Assembly: GCA_017550445.1 (NCBI GenBank)
Contig: JAFZOV010000018.1
Span: 1-31,201, forward strand
Reading direction: 5' to 3'
Length of the DNA: 31,201 nt
DNA from: Fibrobacter sp.
Lineage (GTDB): Bacteria > Fibrobacterota > Fibrobacteria > Fibrobacterales > Fibrobacteraceae
The stretch's first letter is position 1. Each line of letters begins with the position of its first letter. Under the pieces are notes generated by a model. That model did no database searches, was not told where the DNA came from, and saw nothing but the letters and a program-made list of their open reading frames with translations. This document shows, one piece after another, positions 23,655-31,201 of the stretch. Made by a program: the position numbers and the translations under genes.

Positions 23655-25553
23655 ATGTCTTTTTCACGTTTTTTTAAGCTTCTAGCAGCCCTTCTGGCAA
23701 TCCTTGTCGGGGTTTCCTTTGCCGCAAAGGTACAATCTGGCAAAGTTAACTACGCCGTGGGCGAAGTTTTTCTGCACAGGAGCGGGGCAAAACAGGTCAT
23801 CAAAAGCTCCGATCCCGACATGAACAAGCTCAAGAAAGCCAAAAACGTCAAGGAAGGAGACAATATCGAAACCCTCCTGGAATCCGAAGTGATTATCGGA
23901 CTCCCAGACGGCAGTTCCTTCAATGTTCAAGAAAACACAATCGTGGCCATTACAAAGCTTTCTTTTGAAAACGGCGAAAACAACTTCATTACCGAAGTCA
24001 AGCGTGGCAGCATGAAGTTTGACGTGCAAAAGCAGGCCAACAACAAAAGCAAATTCAAGTTCAAGACCGGTACCGCCACGGCTGCTATCCGCGGAACATC
24101 TGGATTTGTGGGCTTATCCAAAAACAACCCGATAGCCTCACTTCTTGAAGGCAAGCTTTATATCGAAAATGGCGGAGCAACCAAGAACGTCTCAATCAAT
24201 GGAGGCCAAACTGCCATATACTATAAAGAGAACTTTATCGTAATGGACCTGGAATCCTCAGGAAACAACCAGCTTTTTGAAGCACTCGATTCTATTCTAA
24301 CCGACACGACATTATCAGTCGAAGCTCTCCGCAAGGCTGCTCAAGAAAAGGACAAGCAAATTTCCGATAAGCAGAAAGCGTTGGAATCAAAAATCAGCTG
24401 CAAAATCACCCCGCTCCCCGACACAATCTATACAGCCAAGCAATCCATTAAGGTCAGCTGTACCGAAGGTACCCACATCCGTATATTCGGGGACCCCATC
24501 CGCTCAAACGGGGGTGAAATCGAACTGCCTGTCGACTGGGCTCCCAGCACGATTGGAGCCAAAAAGATTCCTTTCACCTGCTTCTTTGATGGAGACAGCA
24601 CCAATACAACGCAATGCGGCTTAATTACGACCTATTATGCTGAAGCAACTGAAAAAGAAGAAACCGAAAGCGCCAGAGCCCCCCTGGAAATCACTTCTGC
24701 CTCGCCAATAGAAGTCTGTAACCCCGCCATGGCCACTGTCGAAGGCGTTTTCGACTCAACGGACCACAATGCAACGCTCACCGTTACACTAGGCAAATAC
24801 ACTTCGAAAAACTTAATTCCCCTAAGCGCAAACGGTTATTTCACGCATTCCATTCCTGTATCGGACAAAGCAGGCAACTGGAACGAAAACTCCATCTACA
24901 TTAACTACCAGTCCTCCAAAAACGGGAACCAAAAGATAACGATTCCGCTCAAGGTGAACAAAACCTGCAAAGCAGTCAACCTGATCCCGCCCACTGTAGC
25001 GATATACGCCAACAAGTGCAAGGCCCTGCTCGCGCTCGGACAAACCGAAGGAGACAAGGCAATCTACACGCTTTCTGTCGACAATGTCGCGAAAAAGGAC
25101 GTCTACTTCGAAAGCGACCGCAAGTTCAACGAGAATCTGACCCAGGGAACCCACATGTACAAGTTCCATATCGAGGATCTGGCCGGCAACAAAGTCGAAC
25201 TGAACAAGGAAATAGAATGTTATCCACCCCTCAAGACCGCAAAGATCAGTGTTGACGGTCCTAACCCCGAACGCTTGCGTGTACCACCCCCGCCTAGGGA
25301 TTTCAGCAAGACCTTTTACAGGCAGCTAGGATTCGCAGTGACCGGGCTCCCCAAAAATGACCCTGACTACATTAGGGAAATTAAAATTGTAACCCCAAGC
25401 AGAACCATACTCCTTCGCGGCACCGATTTACTTTCTAACCGGGTTGATCAACAGGTTGAACTGACGCGCGGAACCCCGACCACAATCAAGATAACGGTTA
25501 AGCTTAAGAGCGAAGAAATCCTTACTGCGCAGAAGACGTACGAGGTCCGCTAA
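23655..25553 (+). CDS. FecR-domain secreted protein
   Basis: The 632-residue product has a signal peptide (MSFSRFFKLLAALLAILVGV) and then a FecR domain (about residues 30-160) with the usual EGDNIETLLESEVIIGLPDG, VAITKLSF and TATAAIRGTSGFVG segments. FecR domains are found in anti-sigma-linked regulators but are also widely used in surface proteins. A short coiled-coil (LRKAAQEKDKQISDKQKALE, about 225-245) and two or more Ig-like or beta-sandwich regions follow, each with scattered Cys. I choose the ATG at 23655 because AGCGAGG precedes it; one nine codons upstream is possible. The stop overlaps the barrel gene's start by TAATG. No sigma factor is adjacent, so regulation by a FecI-like partner is not supported. 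Confidence 0.85.
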   Translation: MSFSRFFKLLAALLAILVGVSFAAKVQSGKVNYAVGEVFLHRSGAKQVIKSSDPDMNKLKKAKNVKEGDNIETLLESEVIIGLPDGSSFNVQENTIVAITKLSFENGENNFITEVKRGSMKFDVQKQANNKSKFKFKTGTATAAIRGTSGFVGLSKNNPIASLLEGKLYIENGGATKNVSINGGQTAIYYKENFIVMDLESSGNNQLFEALDSILTDTTLSVEALRKAAQEKDKQISDKQKALESKISCKITPLPDTIYTAKQSIKVSCTEGTHIRIFGDPIRSNGGEIELPVDWAPSTIGAKKIPFTCFFDGDSTNTTQCGLITTYYAEATEKEETESARAPLEITSASPIEVCNPAMATVEGVFDSTDHNATLTVTLGKYTSKNLIPLSANGYFTHSIPVSDKAGNWNENSIYINYQSSKNGNQKITIPLKVNKTCKAVNLIPPTVAIYANKCKALLALGQTEGDKAIYTLSVDNVAKKDVYFESDRKFNENLTQGTHMYKFHIEDLAGNKVELNKEIECYPPLKTAKISVDGPNPERLRVPPPPRDFSKTFYRQLGFAVTGLPKNDPDYIREIKIVTPSRTILLRGTDLLSNRVDQQVELTRGTPTTIKITVKLKSEEILTAQKTYEVR

Positions 25554-28500
25554 TGAAAAACATTTCCCTCTTTTCGATCATCGCCCTGACAACCACTTTG
25601 GTTTTCGCCCAAGAACCGGCAGCACCGGTCCAAGGCACACCAATAAACGGTCCGGTCCACGGATTTATCAAGGCAGAACAGTCCCCGTATCTAGTAACCC
25701 AGGACCTTACGGTCGAATCGAATCAGGTTCTTGTGATTGTTCCCGGCGTCAAGTTACAGTTTGCTCCGGGTACCGGTCTCTACGTAAAAGGACAACTCGT
25801 TGTCGCCGGCACCGTAGAATTCGTTTCTGCATCGAGCAATCCCCAAAGTGGCGACTGGAAGGGAATTTTCCTTACCGGTTCAGAATCCTCTGAAATCAGA
25901 AACGCCGTCATTAGCGGGGCCGCAAACGGCATCGTCGCAGAAAACACCAACGTAAGCATTCTCTCGAGTAAAATCGAAAAGACTTCTGGCCGCGGCGTAT
26001 ATGCCAAGAACTCGAAGATTTCTATTAGCGGAAGCCAGTTCGAAAAGAACGAAGGTGCGGCCGTACATATCGACAGCTACAGCGATGCAACAATTAGCGA
26101 TGTCAAGTTCAACGGCAATAATGTAGCCCTCTACAATTCGGCACTCGCCATGACAAACGTCGTCTCTTCGAGTTTTGAAAATAACACCTGCGCCATTTTG
26201 GACATGGGCAACAGCCACCTCACATTCGACAACTCTAGCGTGAGCAAGAACAAGGTAGGCGCAAGCGCAGGCGACGTTCTTGAAAAAGGCGTTATCGAAA
26301 GTATCCATGAAAACGAAACGGACTTTAACAAAGACTTCAACAGCATAGCGCAGGCTCTCCCCGCAAGCCCAGAAATTCCGGGAGTTGAAAGCCGTGCCGT
26401 AGACGAAAAAGAAAACATCGGAGTTCTTCTCGCCCAAAAAGAAGCCGAAGAAGTTAAAGCGGATTCCGTTCAAAAAAGCTGGAGTATTCTCGGGAACGTG
26501 ATGATTGGAAACCACTACCATCACGTAATGACTCGCAAGAACCATGGCAAACGCACCATCGAAGTCTTTGGCGATTCTATCAAGCCTGGGGAACGTTATA
26601 ACAATACGTTCCAAGTTCCAGGCTTTGGGACTGAAGCTAGCATTTACTTATTGATGCAGTCCCCTGACGGCAAGACCATTGAATTCAGCGGAGACTATAC
26701 CGGAGACGAATGGAACCGATTCTCGCCTACGCCTGTAACACTCACCTATACCGATGCGCAGCGCCAGATTATCCTGGGTGATTTCACTAAAGTGGGTGGA
26801 GAAATCTATATGGCAGGTCTCCCTGTATTCGGTCTCGGTGTTTCAAGATACGCCGGAAAGAACAACGTCAATCAACCCCTATTCGAAGTAGACGCCTATA
26901 TTGGTGAAAACCGCAAGCCATACCTGGTTGGCGACCGTCACCCTGACATTTACAAGAATTACATTGAAGATGGAGAAGCCCAGGCTCAGCGCATGGTTTA
27001 TGGAGCATCGGTCAAGTGGTCTCCGCTACGCCGCTTTAATGCCAAATTCGGTTACATTTACGCAGAAGACGAAATCGAAGACCCGCTGCTGCGTGACGGA
27101 AGCACGAAATCGTATTTGACTAGCGAACCCATGCAGGATGCCTTTACCATCTATGCCGACGGAAACTGGTTGTTCTACCCCGGTGACATCGAACTTAACG
27201 GACAAATTGCATTTGGTCACGCTGACACGGCCGATGTCTACAGGGAACGCGCCATTAACGAAGTGTTCACCAAGGCAGGACTCAATACCGCTTCGATGCC
27301 GACCCTTCGCAAGCTCATGATGAACGAAAACAAGATCAATTCGCTTTCTGCTGAAGAGCTGGACGAAATCTTTGGCGGAAATACGACCCTAAGCCGCAAG
27401 CAAATGCGCGAAGAGCTGCGCAAGCAGGTTGAAAAAGCAAAGAAACTGCAGAAGGAATACGAAAGCGACCGCGACGAAGACCGCGTTTTGGGTCTGAACT
27501 GGGGCAGTCAGGATTTTGCCCTTGGCGCATCGCTCTACTGGAACATTTACAAGACCACGATTTCTGGACACTTGAAATATGTGGGAGAAAATTACTACAG
27601 TGCGGGCTCGCCTGACCAGCTTGCAGACACCCGTGAATTCGGCGGCGACCTCGAACAGATTATTACAAATTTCTGGACTCTCCACTTTGGCTACTTGCTA
27701 AACATCGAAAACGCAGCCAGCGGCAGCAAGACGAACATCTTTGGACTTGGCGAAGGAACCCACTGGGGACTCTTTAACGATGACGATTCCAAATGGTTCG
27801 AAGAACACGAACTGGATTACAACAGGACCAAATATATCCAGAACTGGAATTTGGGAAACAGCTTCAAGATTGGCAAGAAGGTCAACGTTGACGTCGGCTA
27901 CAATCTGGAATACCGAACCCAATACCGCCCCTACCAGCTCCACAATGACCCTGTTCTGGAAGACGGAATTTATAAGGACGGCTGGTTTGCCGCACGCAAA
28001 GACAAAGCCGTCACCACAATCGTATGCAAAGGCGACACCACCGAAGTGGACTCCGCTCGTTGGGCTGAATACAAGGGACTTTCTGACCAGGAATATATCG
28101 CTTCCAAATTTCAGGAAAGAATCTACAAGAACTCTTGGAGTCTGGACCTTTCCGTTCAGGCCCACAAAACCATCTTTAAGGCTGGCGGACGCTGGACTAT
28201 TCGCACGGACGATTCCAAATTCTATAAGGATGACCTGATAGACAATATGGACCTCGCCAACACCACGTGGGCCAAACTGGGTTACTACTTTGGCGGAGCC
28301 GATTACTTCGAACATACCTATCCCCTTTCGGCAACGACAACCCTAAAGCAAGTACAGAACCAATTCGGTTTTACTCCACGTTTAAAGAATTACAAACGTA
28401 ACGACATGACCGAACGTGAATTCACCGTTAACGACGAACTTGAGATTTCGTTCTTGAGACGATTCTTGATTCTCACCATTTCTGGAGAATTCCGTTACAT

Positions 28501-28702
28501 GACAACGAACTGGGAAGAAAACGACAAAGACTTTGACGAAACGGAAACCGACGTTTTGGGTAGCACCAGCCTTCGAGTGAACCACACTCAGCATTTGAGC
28601 ACGGAATGGTATACAGGAACAGCCCTTTACTACCGTCCGGATAACCTTACCGACGAATACAAGGACATTTACGGCGGAGTCCGCGTGAATTACGTATTCT
28701 AA
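25553..28702 (+). CDS. outer-membrane protein with an N-terminal beta-helix and C-terminal barrel
   Basis: The 1049-residue product has a signal peptide (MKNISLFSIIALTTTLVFA). Residues about 30-270 look like a right-handed parallel beta-helix (LVIVPGVKLQFAPGTGLYVKG; SSEIRNAVISGAANGIV; short repeats with SKI and Asn ladders). A long C-terminal region (about 310-1049) shows alternating strands and ends GGVRVNYVF, with a terminal Phe typical of barrel substrates of the BAM machinery. A charged insert (about 600-650, RKQMREELRKQVEKAKKLQ) could be a periplasmic or extracellular loop. The fusion resembles nothing I know well; it may be a surface binding or export protein. Its start overlaps the FecR gene stop by one base, so the two are co-translated. 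Confidence 0.85.
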   Translation: MKNISLFSIIALTTTLVFAQEPAAPVQGTPINGPVHGFIKAEQSPYLVTQDLTVESNQVLVIVPGVKLQFAPGTGLYVKGQLVVAGTVEFVSASSNPQSGDWKGIFLTGSESSEIRNAVISGAANGIVAENTNVSILSSKIEKTSGRGVYAKNSKISISGSQFEKNEGAAVHIDSYSDATISDVKFNGNNVALYNSALAMTNVVSSSFENNTCAILDMGNSHLTFDNSSVSKNKVGASAGDVLEKGVIESIHENETDFNKDFNSIAQALPASPEIPGVESRAVDEKENIGVLLAQKEAEEVKADSVQKSWSILGNVMIGNHYHHVMTRKNHGKRTIEVFGDSIKPGERYNNTFQVPGFGTEASIYLLMQSPDGKTIEFSGDYTGDEWNRFSPTPVTLTYTDAQRQIILGDFTKVGGEIYMAGLPVFGLGVSRYAGKNNVNQPLFEVDAYIGENRKPYLVGDRHPDIYKNYIEDGEAQAQRMVYGASVKWSPLRRFNAKFGYIYAEDEIEDPLLRDGSTKSYLTSEPMQDAFTIYADGNWLFYPGDIELNGQIAFGHADTADVYRERAINEVFTKAGLNTASMPTLRKLMMNENKINSLSAEELDEIFGGNTTLSRKQMREELRKQVEKAKKLQKEYESDRDEDRVLGLNWGSQDFALGASLYWNIYKTTISGHLKYVGENYYSAGSPDQLADTREFGGDLEQIITNFWTLHFGYLLNIENAASGSKTNIFGLGEGTHWGLFNDDDSKWFEEHELDYNRTKYIQNWNLGNSFKIGKKVNVDVGYNLEYRTQYRPYQLHNDPVLEDGIYKDGWFAARKDKAVTTIVCKGDTTEVDSARWAEYKGLSDQEYIASKFQERIYKNSWSLDLSVQAHKTIFKAGGRWTIRTDDSKFYKDDLIDNMDLANTTWAKLGYYFGGADYFEHTYPLSATTTLKQVQNQFGFTPRLKNYKRNDMTEREFTVNDELEISFLRRFLILTISGEFRYMTTNWEENDKDFDETETDVLGSTSLRVNHTQHLSTEWYTGTALYYRPDNLTDEYKDIYGGVRVNYVF

Positions 28703-28705
28703 GGA

Positions 28706-28722
28706 TTCGCCCCAAGGGCGAA
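28706..28722 (+). terminator. weak hairpin after the barrel gene
   Basis: TTCGCCC, CAA and GGGCGAA form a perfect 7-bp stem four bases after the stop at 28702. There is no T run after it, so it is at best a weak terminator. Confidence 0.35.
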
Positions 28723-28800
28723 GTTCTAAGTTCCAAGTTACTAGTTACAAGCAATTATATTGACAATTCTAGTAACTCAGAACTATAAACTAGGAACTGT
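28722..28800. repeat. degenerate AGTTCTAAGTTCC repeat region
   Basis: Near-copies of AGTTCTAAGTTCCAAGTTAC lie at 28722-28748, and roughly inverted copies (AACTCAGAACTATAAACTAGGAACT) at about 28774-28798. A promoter sits between and within the arms. A comparable region is at 11067-11169. Confidence 0.5.
28760..28789 (+). promoter_or_regulatory. sigma-70-like promoter of the FAD dehydrogenase gene
   Basis: TTGACA at 28760-28765 is followed after 18 bases by TATAAA at 28784-28789. Transcription would start near 28796, which leaves too short a leader for a start at 28806 and supports the ATG at 28842. The -10 side lies in the repeat arm, so the repeat may supply part of the promoter. Confidence 0.6.
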
Positions 28801-28841
28801 AAAAAATGCGTCTCTGGCGCAATTTTTTTACATTTGTAACA

Positions 28842-30473
28842 ATGTTCACCTACCGCTACAGAGAGCTTTCCGTCGCCCTTAACAAAAAGGGTGAATACCG
28901 GGCTGCACTCGCTCGCGAACTCCGCCTGCACCCCGAAGAGATTTTCAATTTGCAGGTGGAGCGTTTTTCGCTGGACAGCCGCCGGAAAGGCGACCCCAAG
29001 TGGTCTTACAATGTGATTTTTGACCTAAAGCGAGAAGTCCGCGCCACGGGGAATCACGCCAAGGGGCTTGTAGCGGCTAGTCGCGACAAAGAAAGCCTGG
29101 ATACTGATCCGCAACGCAATTCCGTGGCGATGCCCGGCCATGTAGATGTAATTGGCGCAGGCCCGAGCGGACTTTGGGCAGCATTGCATTTGCTGCGGAA
29201 GGGTTTTTCAGTTGATTTGTATGAGCAGGGCAAATGCGTGGAAGAACGCTTTCGCGATATTCGCCGGTTCTTCGTTTACCGCAACTTTAACGCCTACAGC
29301 AATGTGCTTTTTGGCGAAGGAGGGGCGGGGGCATTTAGCGATGGCAAATTGAATACCCGCACCCGGAACCTGTTCGTAGAACAGGTTCTACACGACATGG
29401 TGGATTTTGGAGTCGACGAATCAGTCGTGACCTTCGCCAAGCCGCATATCGGCACGGACCGATTGGTGCTTCTGCTCCGCAAACTCCGCGAAGAAATTGC
29501 ACGCCTCGGCGGCAAGATTCATTTTAGCACAGCCCTAGAAGATATTGAAATTAAGAATGGCCGCATTGCGGCGATTCAGCTTAAAAACGTCATTGCGAGT
29601 TCCGAAGGAGCGAAGCAATCCACAAGCGCCGCAATTCCTCATTGGCAGCCGTGCGAAGCTTTGGTGCTCGCCGTCGGGCATTCCGCCCGCCACATCTACG
29701 AGATGTTGCACGCCCGTGGCGTCACTCTCGAAAGTAAGGCTTTTGCCATGGGCGTGCGCGTTGAGCACCCGCAAGCGCTCATCAACATGCGCCAGCTGGG
29801 CCTGAATGTAGATACCAAGCTCACGGGCTCCGCCGAATATTTTCTCGCCACCCCGACACTGAATAAATCGAGCAGCGCCTACAGTTTCTGTATGTGCCCG
29901 GGTGGCGTCCTAGTGCCATGCGCCTCCGAACCGGGAACTCTCGCCACCAACGGAATGAGCTACAGCCGCCGCAACGGGCCTTTTGCAAACGGAGCCATCG
30001 CCGTGCCCATTGCCGCGAGCGAGAAGCTCTTTGGCGGACTTGAATTTCAACGCAAAATTGAAAGCGACGCCTTCGCGGTCGGCGGCAAGTCCTATGCAGC
30101 CCCTGCGCAAACCATCAAGGCTTTCCTCGCCCACCGCGAAGATAAATCGCTCCCGAAAACCACCTATCCCTGCGGACTCGTACAGAGCAATCTCTGGGAT
30201 TGGCTAGATAAAACCATTTGCAAGAGCCTCGCCGAAGGGTTCCAGAACTTTGACAAAAAAATTCCTGGATTCATCGAAGAAGGCCTGATTGTCGCCCCCG
30301 AAACACGTACCAGCAGCCCACTCCGCATGAGTCGCAACAATGAAACGCTTGAAAGCGTAAACACCCGCGGCCTATTCGTCCTTGGCGAAGGCGCCGGATA
30401 CTCCGGTGGAATTGTCACCAGCGCCGCCGACGGCGTGCGACTCGCCCACTACGCGAAAAAGGAAAGCTTATGA
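28842..30473 (+). CDS. COG2509-type FAD-dependent dehydrogenase
   Basis: The 543-residue product belongs to an uncharacterised family of FAD-dependent dehydrogenases. It has the family's N-terminal domain (YRYRELSVALNKKGEYRAAL and FSLDSRRKG), the Rossmann motif DVIGAGPSGLWAALHLLRKG, GEGGAGAFSDGKLNTRTR, and the C-terminal FVLGEGAGYSGGIVTSAADG that binds FAD. The ATG at 28842 is preferred to one at 28806 because family members begin near MxYRxxEL and the promoter leaves little leader before 28806. Residues 249-262 (NVIASSEGAKQST) come from a stretch that matches an intergenic repeat. Its stop overlaps the next gene by ATGA. Substrate is unknown. Confidence 0.88.
   Translation: MFTYRYRELSVALNKKGEYRAALARELRLHPEEIFNLQVERFSLDSRRKGDPKWSYNVIFDLKREVRATGNHAKGLVAASRDKESLDTDPQRNSVAMPGHVDVIGAGPSGLWAALHLLRKGFSVDLYEQGKCVEERFRDIRRFFVYRNFNAYSNVLFGEGGAGAFSDGKLNTRTRNLFVEQVLHDMVDFGVDESVVTFAKPHIGTDRLVLLLRKLREEIARLGGKIHFSTALEDIEIKNGRIAAIQLKNVIASSEGAKQSTSAAIPHWQPCEALVLAVGHSARHIYEMLHARGVTLESKAFAMGVRVEHPQALINMRQLGLNVDTKLTGSAEYFLATPTLNKSSSAYSFCMCPGGVLVPCASEPGTLATNGMSYSRRNGPFANGAIAVPIAASEKLFGGLEFQRKIESDAFAVGGKSYAAPAQTIKAFLAHREDKSLPKTTYPCGLVQSNLWDWLDKTICKSLAEGFQNFDKKIPGFIEEGLIVAPETRTSSPLRMSRNNETLESVNTRGLFVLGEGAGYSGGIVTSAADGVRLAHYAKKESL
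29584..29625 (+). repeat. GTCATTGCGAG-type repeat inside the dehydrogenase gene
   Basis: AACGTCATTGCGAG, then GGAGCGAAGCAATCC, matches the consensus of the intergenic repeat at 21238-21366. It is in frame and reads NVIASSEGAKQST in the protein, at a position where related proteins probably have a short loop. Confidence 0.65.
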
Positions 30474-31201
30474 TTACTAGAGTCATTGACCGCAACTTTG
30501 CCAATATGCGCCTTGACCGATTCCTCCGCAAGGCTTTCCCTGAAGAATCCCTGTCGGTATTTTTCGCCGTCATCCGCAAAAAGAAAGTCCGCGTCAATGG
30601 CGTAGTCGGCAAAGCAAACCAGATGCTCAACGAAGGCGACACCGTCTGCATCTACGAGAACTTCAAGTCGGTCGAACCAGACGAAAGACGAGAGACGAGA
30701 GACGAGAGAGAAAACGTCATTGCGAGCGAAGCGAAAGTTCCATCCATTGCAAAAGGATTCGCGAAAGTCAAATCTACCTGGGGCAAGTCCGCGTCTTCAG
30801 CAGAAAAAGCATCTGGCTGGGGCGCCAACGAACTCGACATTGTCATTCAGACCGAAGACTACGTGGTCATCAACAAGCCCTCGGGACTCGCAAGCCAACC
30901 GGGCTCCGGCACTCGTCCCGGCGAGAGCCTCGTGGAATACTTGTGGGAATGGGGCCGCCGCGAAGGGCTCGACTTTAAGCCCACTATCGCCCACCGCCTC
31001 GACCAAGAAACTTCGGGCATGATCATTGCCGCCCTCCACGGCGACACGCTCCGTGAACTCACCCGCATGATCCGCGAACATGAAGTCGACAAGTTCTACT
31101 TCGCGCTCGTCAAAGGCAACCTCAAGAAAGATAAGGGTACCATCGACGAGACGCTCACCCGCACCGATGCAGCCAAGGGATCCAAAATGAAAGTCGGCGA
31201 A
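30470..31201 (+). CDS. RluA-type pseudouridine synthase, 5' part
   Basis: RluA-family enzymes convert uridine to pseudouridine in rRNA or tRNA. The first 244 codons are present and the gene runs off the right edge. It has an S4 RNA-binding region (residues about 12-60, RLDRFLRKAFPEESLS and KKKVRVNGVV) and the catalytic motif HRLDQETSG with Asp178. Between them, residues 71-120 are an unusual insert: a Glu/Arg-rich DERRETRDERE encoded by a tandem heptamer, then NVIASEAK from an intergenic-type repeat, then a Lys/Ser-rich stretch. The gene starts inside the stop of the upstream gene (ATGA), so it is in the same operon. The particular RNA target cannot be told from this part. Confidence 0.92.
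   Translation, partial: MITRVIDRNFANMRLDRFLRKAFPEESLSVFFAVIRKKKVRVNGVVGKANQMLNEGDTVCIYENFKSVEPDERRETRDERENVIASEAKVPSIAKGFAKVKSTWGKSASSAEKASGWGANELDIVIQTEDYVVINKPSGLASQPGSGTRPGESLVEYLWEWGRREGLDFKPTIAHRLDQETSGMIIAALHGDTLRELTRMIREHEVDKFYFALVKGNLKKDKGTIDETLTRTDAAKGSKMKVGE
30680..30710 (+). repeat. GACGARA heptamer tandem repeat inside the pseudouridine synthase gene
   Basis: Four head-to-tail copies of GACGAAA or GACGAGA, then GAG, encode DERRETRDERE. The unit is seven bases long, so loss or gain of one unit by slippage would shift the frame. Confidence 0.75.
30713..30736 (+). repeat. GTCATTGCGAG-type repeat inside the pseudouridine synthase gene
   Basis: AACGTCATTGCGAGCGAAGCG matches the 29584 copy and the 21238-21366 repeat at its head and is in the same reading frame as the copy in the upstream gene (NVIASEAK here, NVIASSEGAK there). 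Confidence 0.6.

Noticed and set aside
23655..25553. FecI/FecR-type iron signalling system
   Set aside because: No sigma factor or TonB receptor is adjacent, and the protein has a signal peptide and Ig-like parts rather than a membrane-spanning anti-sigma layout.

Overview
The window looks like chromosome from Fibrobacter or a close relative in the Fibrobacterota. The best marker is the gene at 13413-14267, a member of TIGR02147, a paralogous family defined in Fibrobacter succinogenes. The moderate GC content, the many lipoproteins and secreted beta-helix or beta-barrel proteins (a diderm envelope), and the scattered palindromic intergenic repeats agree with this. The assignment rests on family knowledge and composition, not on a database search. 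I saw no tRNA, rRNA, CRISPR array, transposase or phage gene. No gene-free stretch exceeds 300 bases.

Layout. 1-473 is the start of gatB on the minus strand. 604-4376 holds envelope genes of unknown function: a lipoprotein, a secreted protein coupled to a PIN-domain protein, and an outer-membrane protein with a long Ala/Pro/Glu linker. 4596-5702 is serC. 5885-9800 is a tandem duplication: two secreted GIG-repeat beta-helix proteins, each with its own near-identical promoter and terminator. 9862-13171 is a minus-strand block: a YtfJ/GerW-like protein, a lipoprotein, an endonuclease III-like Fe-S protein, phosphatidylserine decarboxylase (psd), and a winged-helix fragment.

13172-19169 is the most unusual region. 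A palindrome-rich intergenic segment precedes a tightly packed plus-strand set: TIGR02147 protein, coupled lipoprotein, GtrA-like flippase, an FAD oxidoreductase interrupted by one in-frame TAA, and a GT-C-type membrane glycosyltransferase. The last three suggest polyprenyl-linked sugar transfer at the cell surface, and the first two look like a linked regulator-lipoprotein pair.

19385-21229 is parE. Facing it is a minus-strand operon (23494-21379) of a small conserved protein, ybeY and a CNNM/CorC-type membrane protein. 23655-28702 is a translationally coupled pair: a FecR-domain protein and a 1049-residue protein joining a beta-helix to an outer-membrane barrel. 28842-31201 holds a COG2509-type FAD dehydrogenase overlapping an RluA-type pseudouridine synthase that runs off the window.

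The main candidates for something undescribed are: (a) the FecR plus beta-helix/beta-barrel pair; (b) the TIGR02147-lipoprotein-glycosylation cluster with its operator-like palindromes; (c) repeat sequence carried in frame inside two adjacent genes at the right end; and (d) the endonuclease III-like Fe-S protein that seems to lack the catalytic aspartate.
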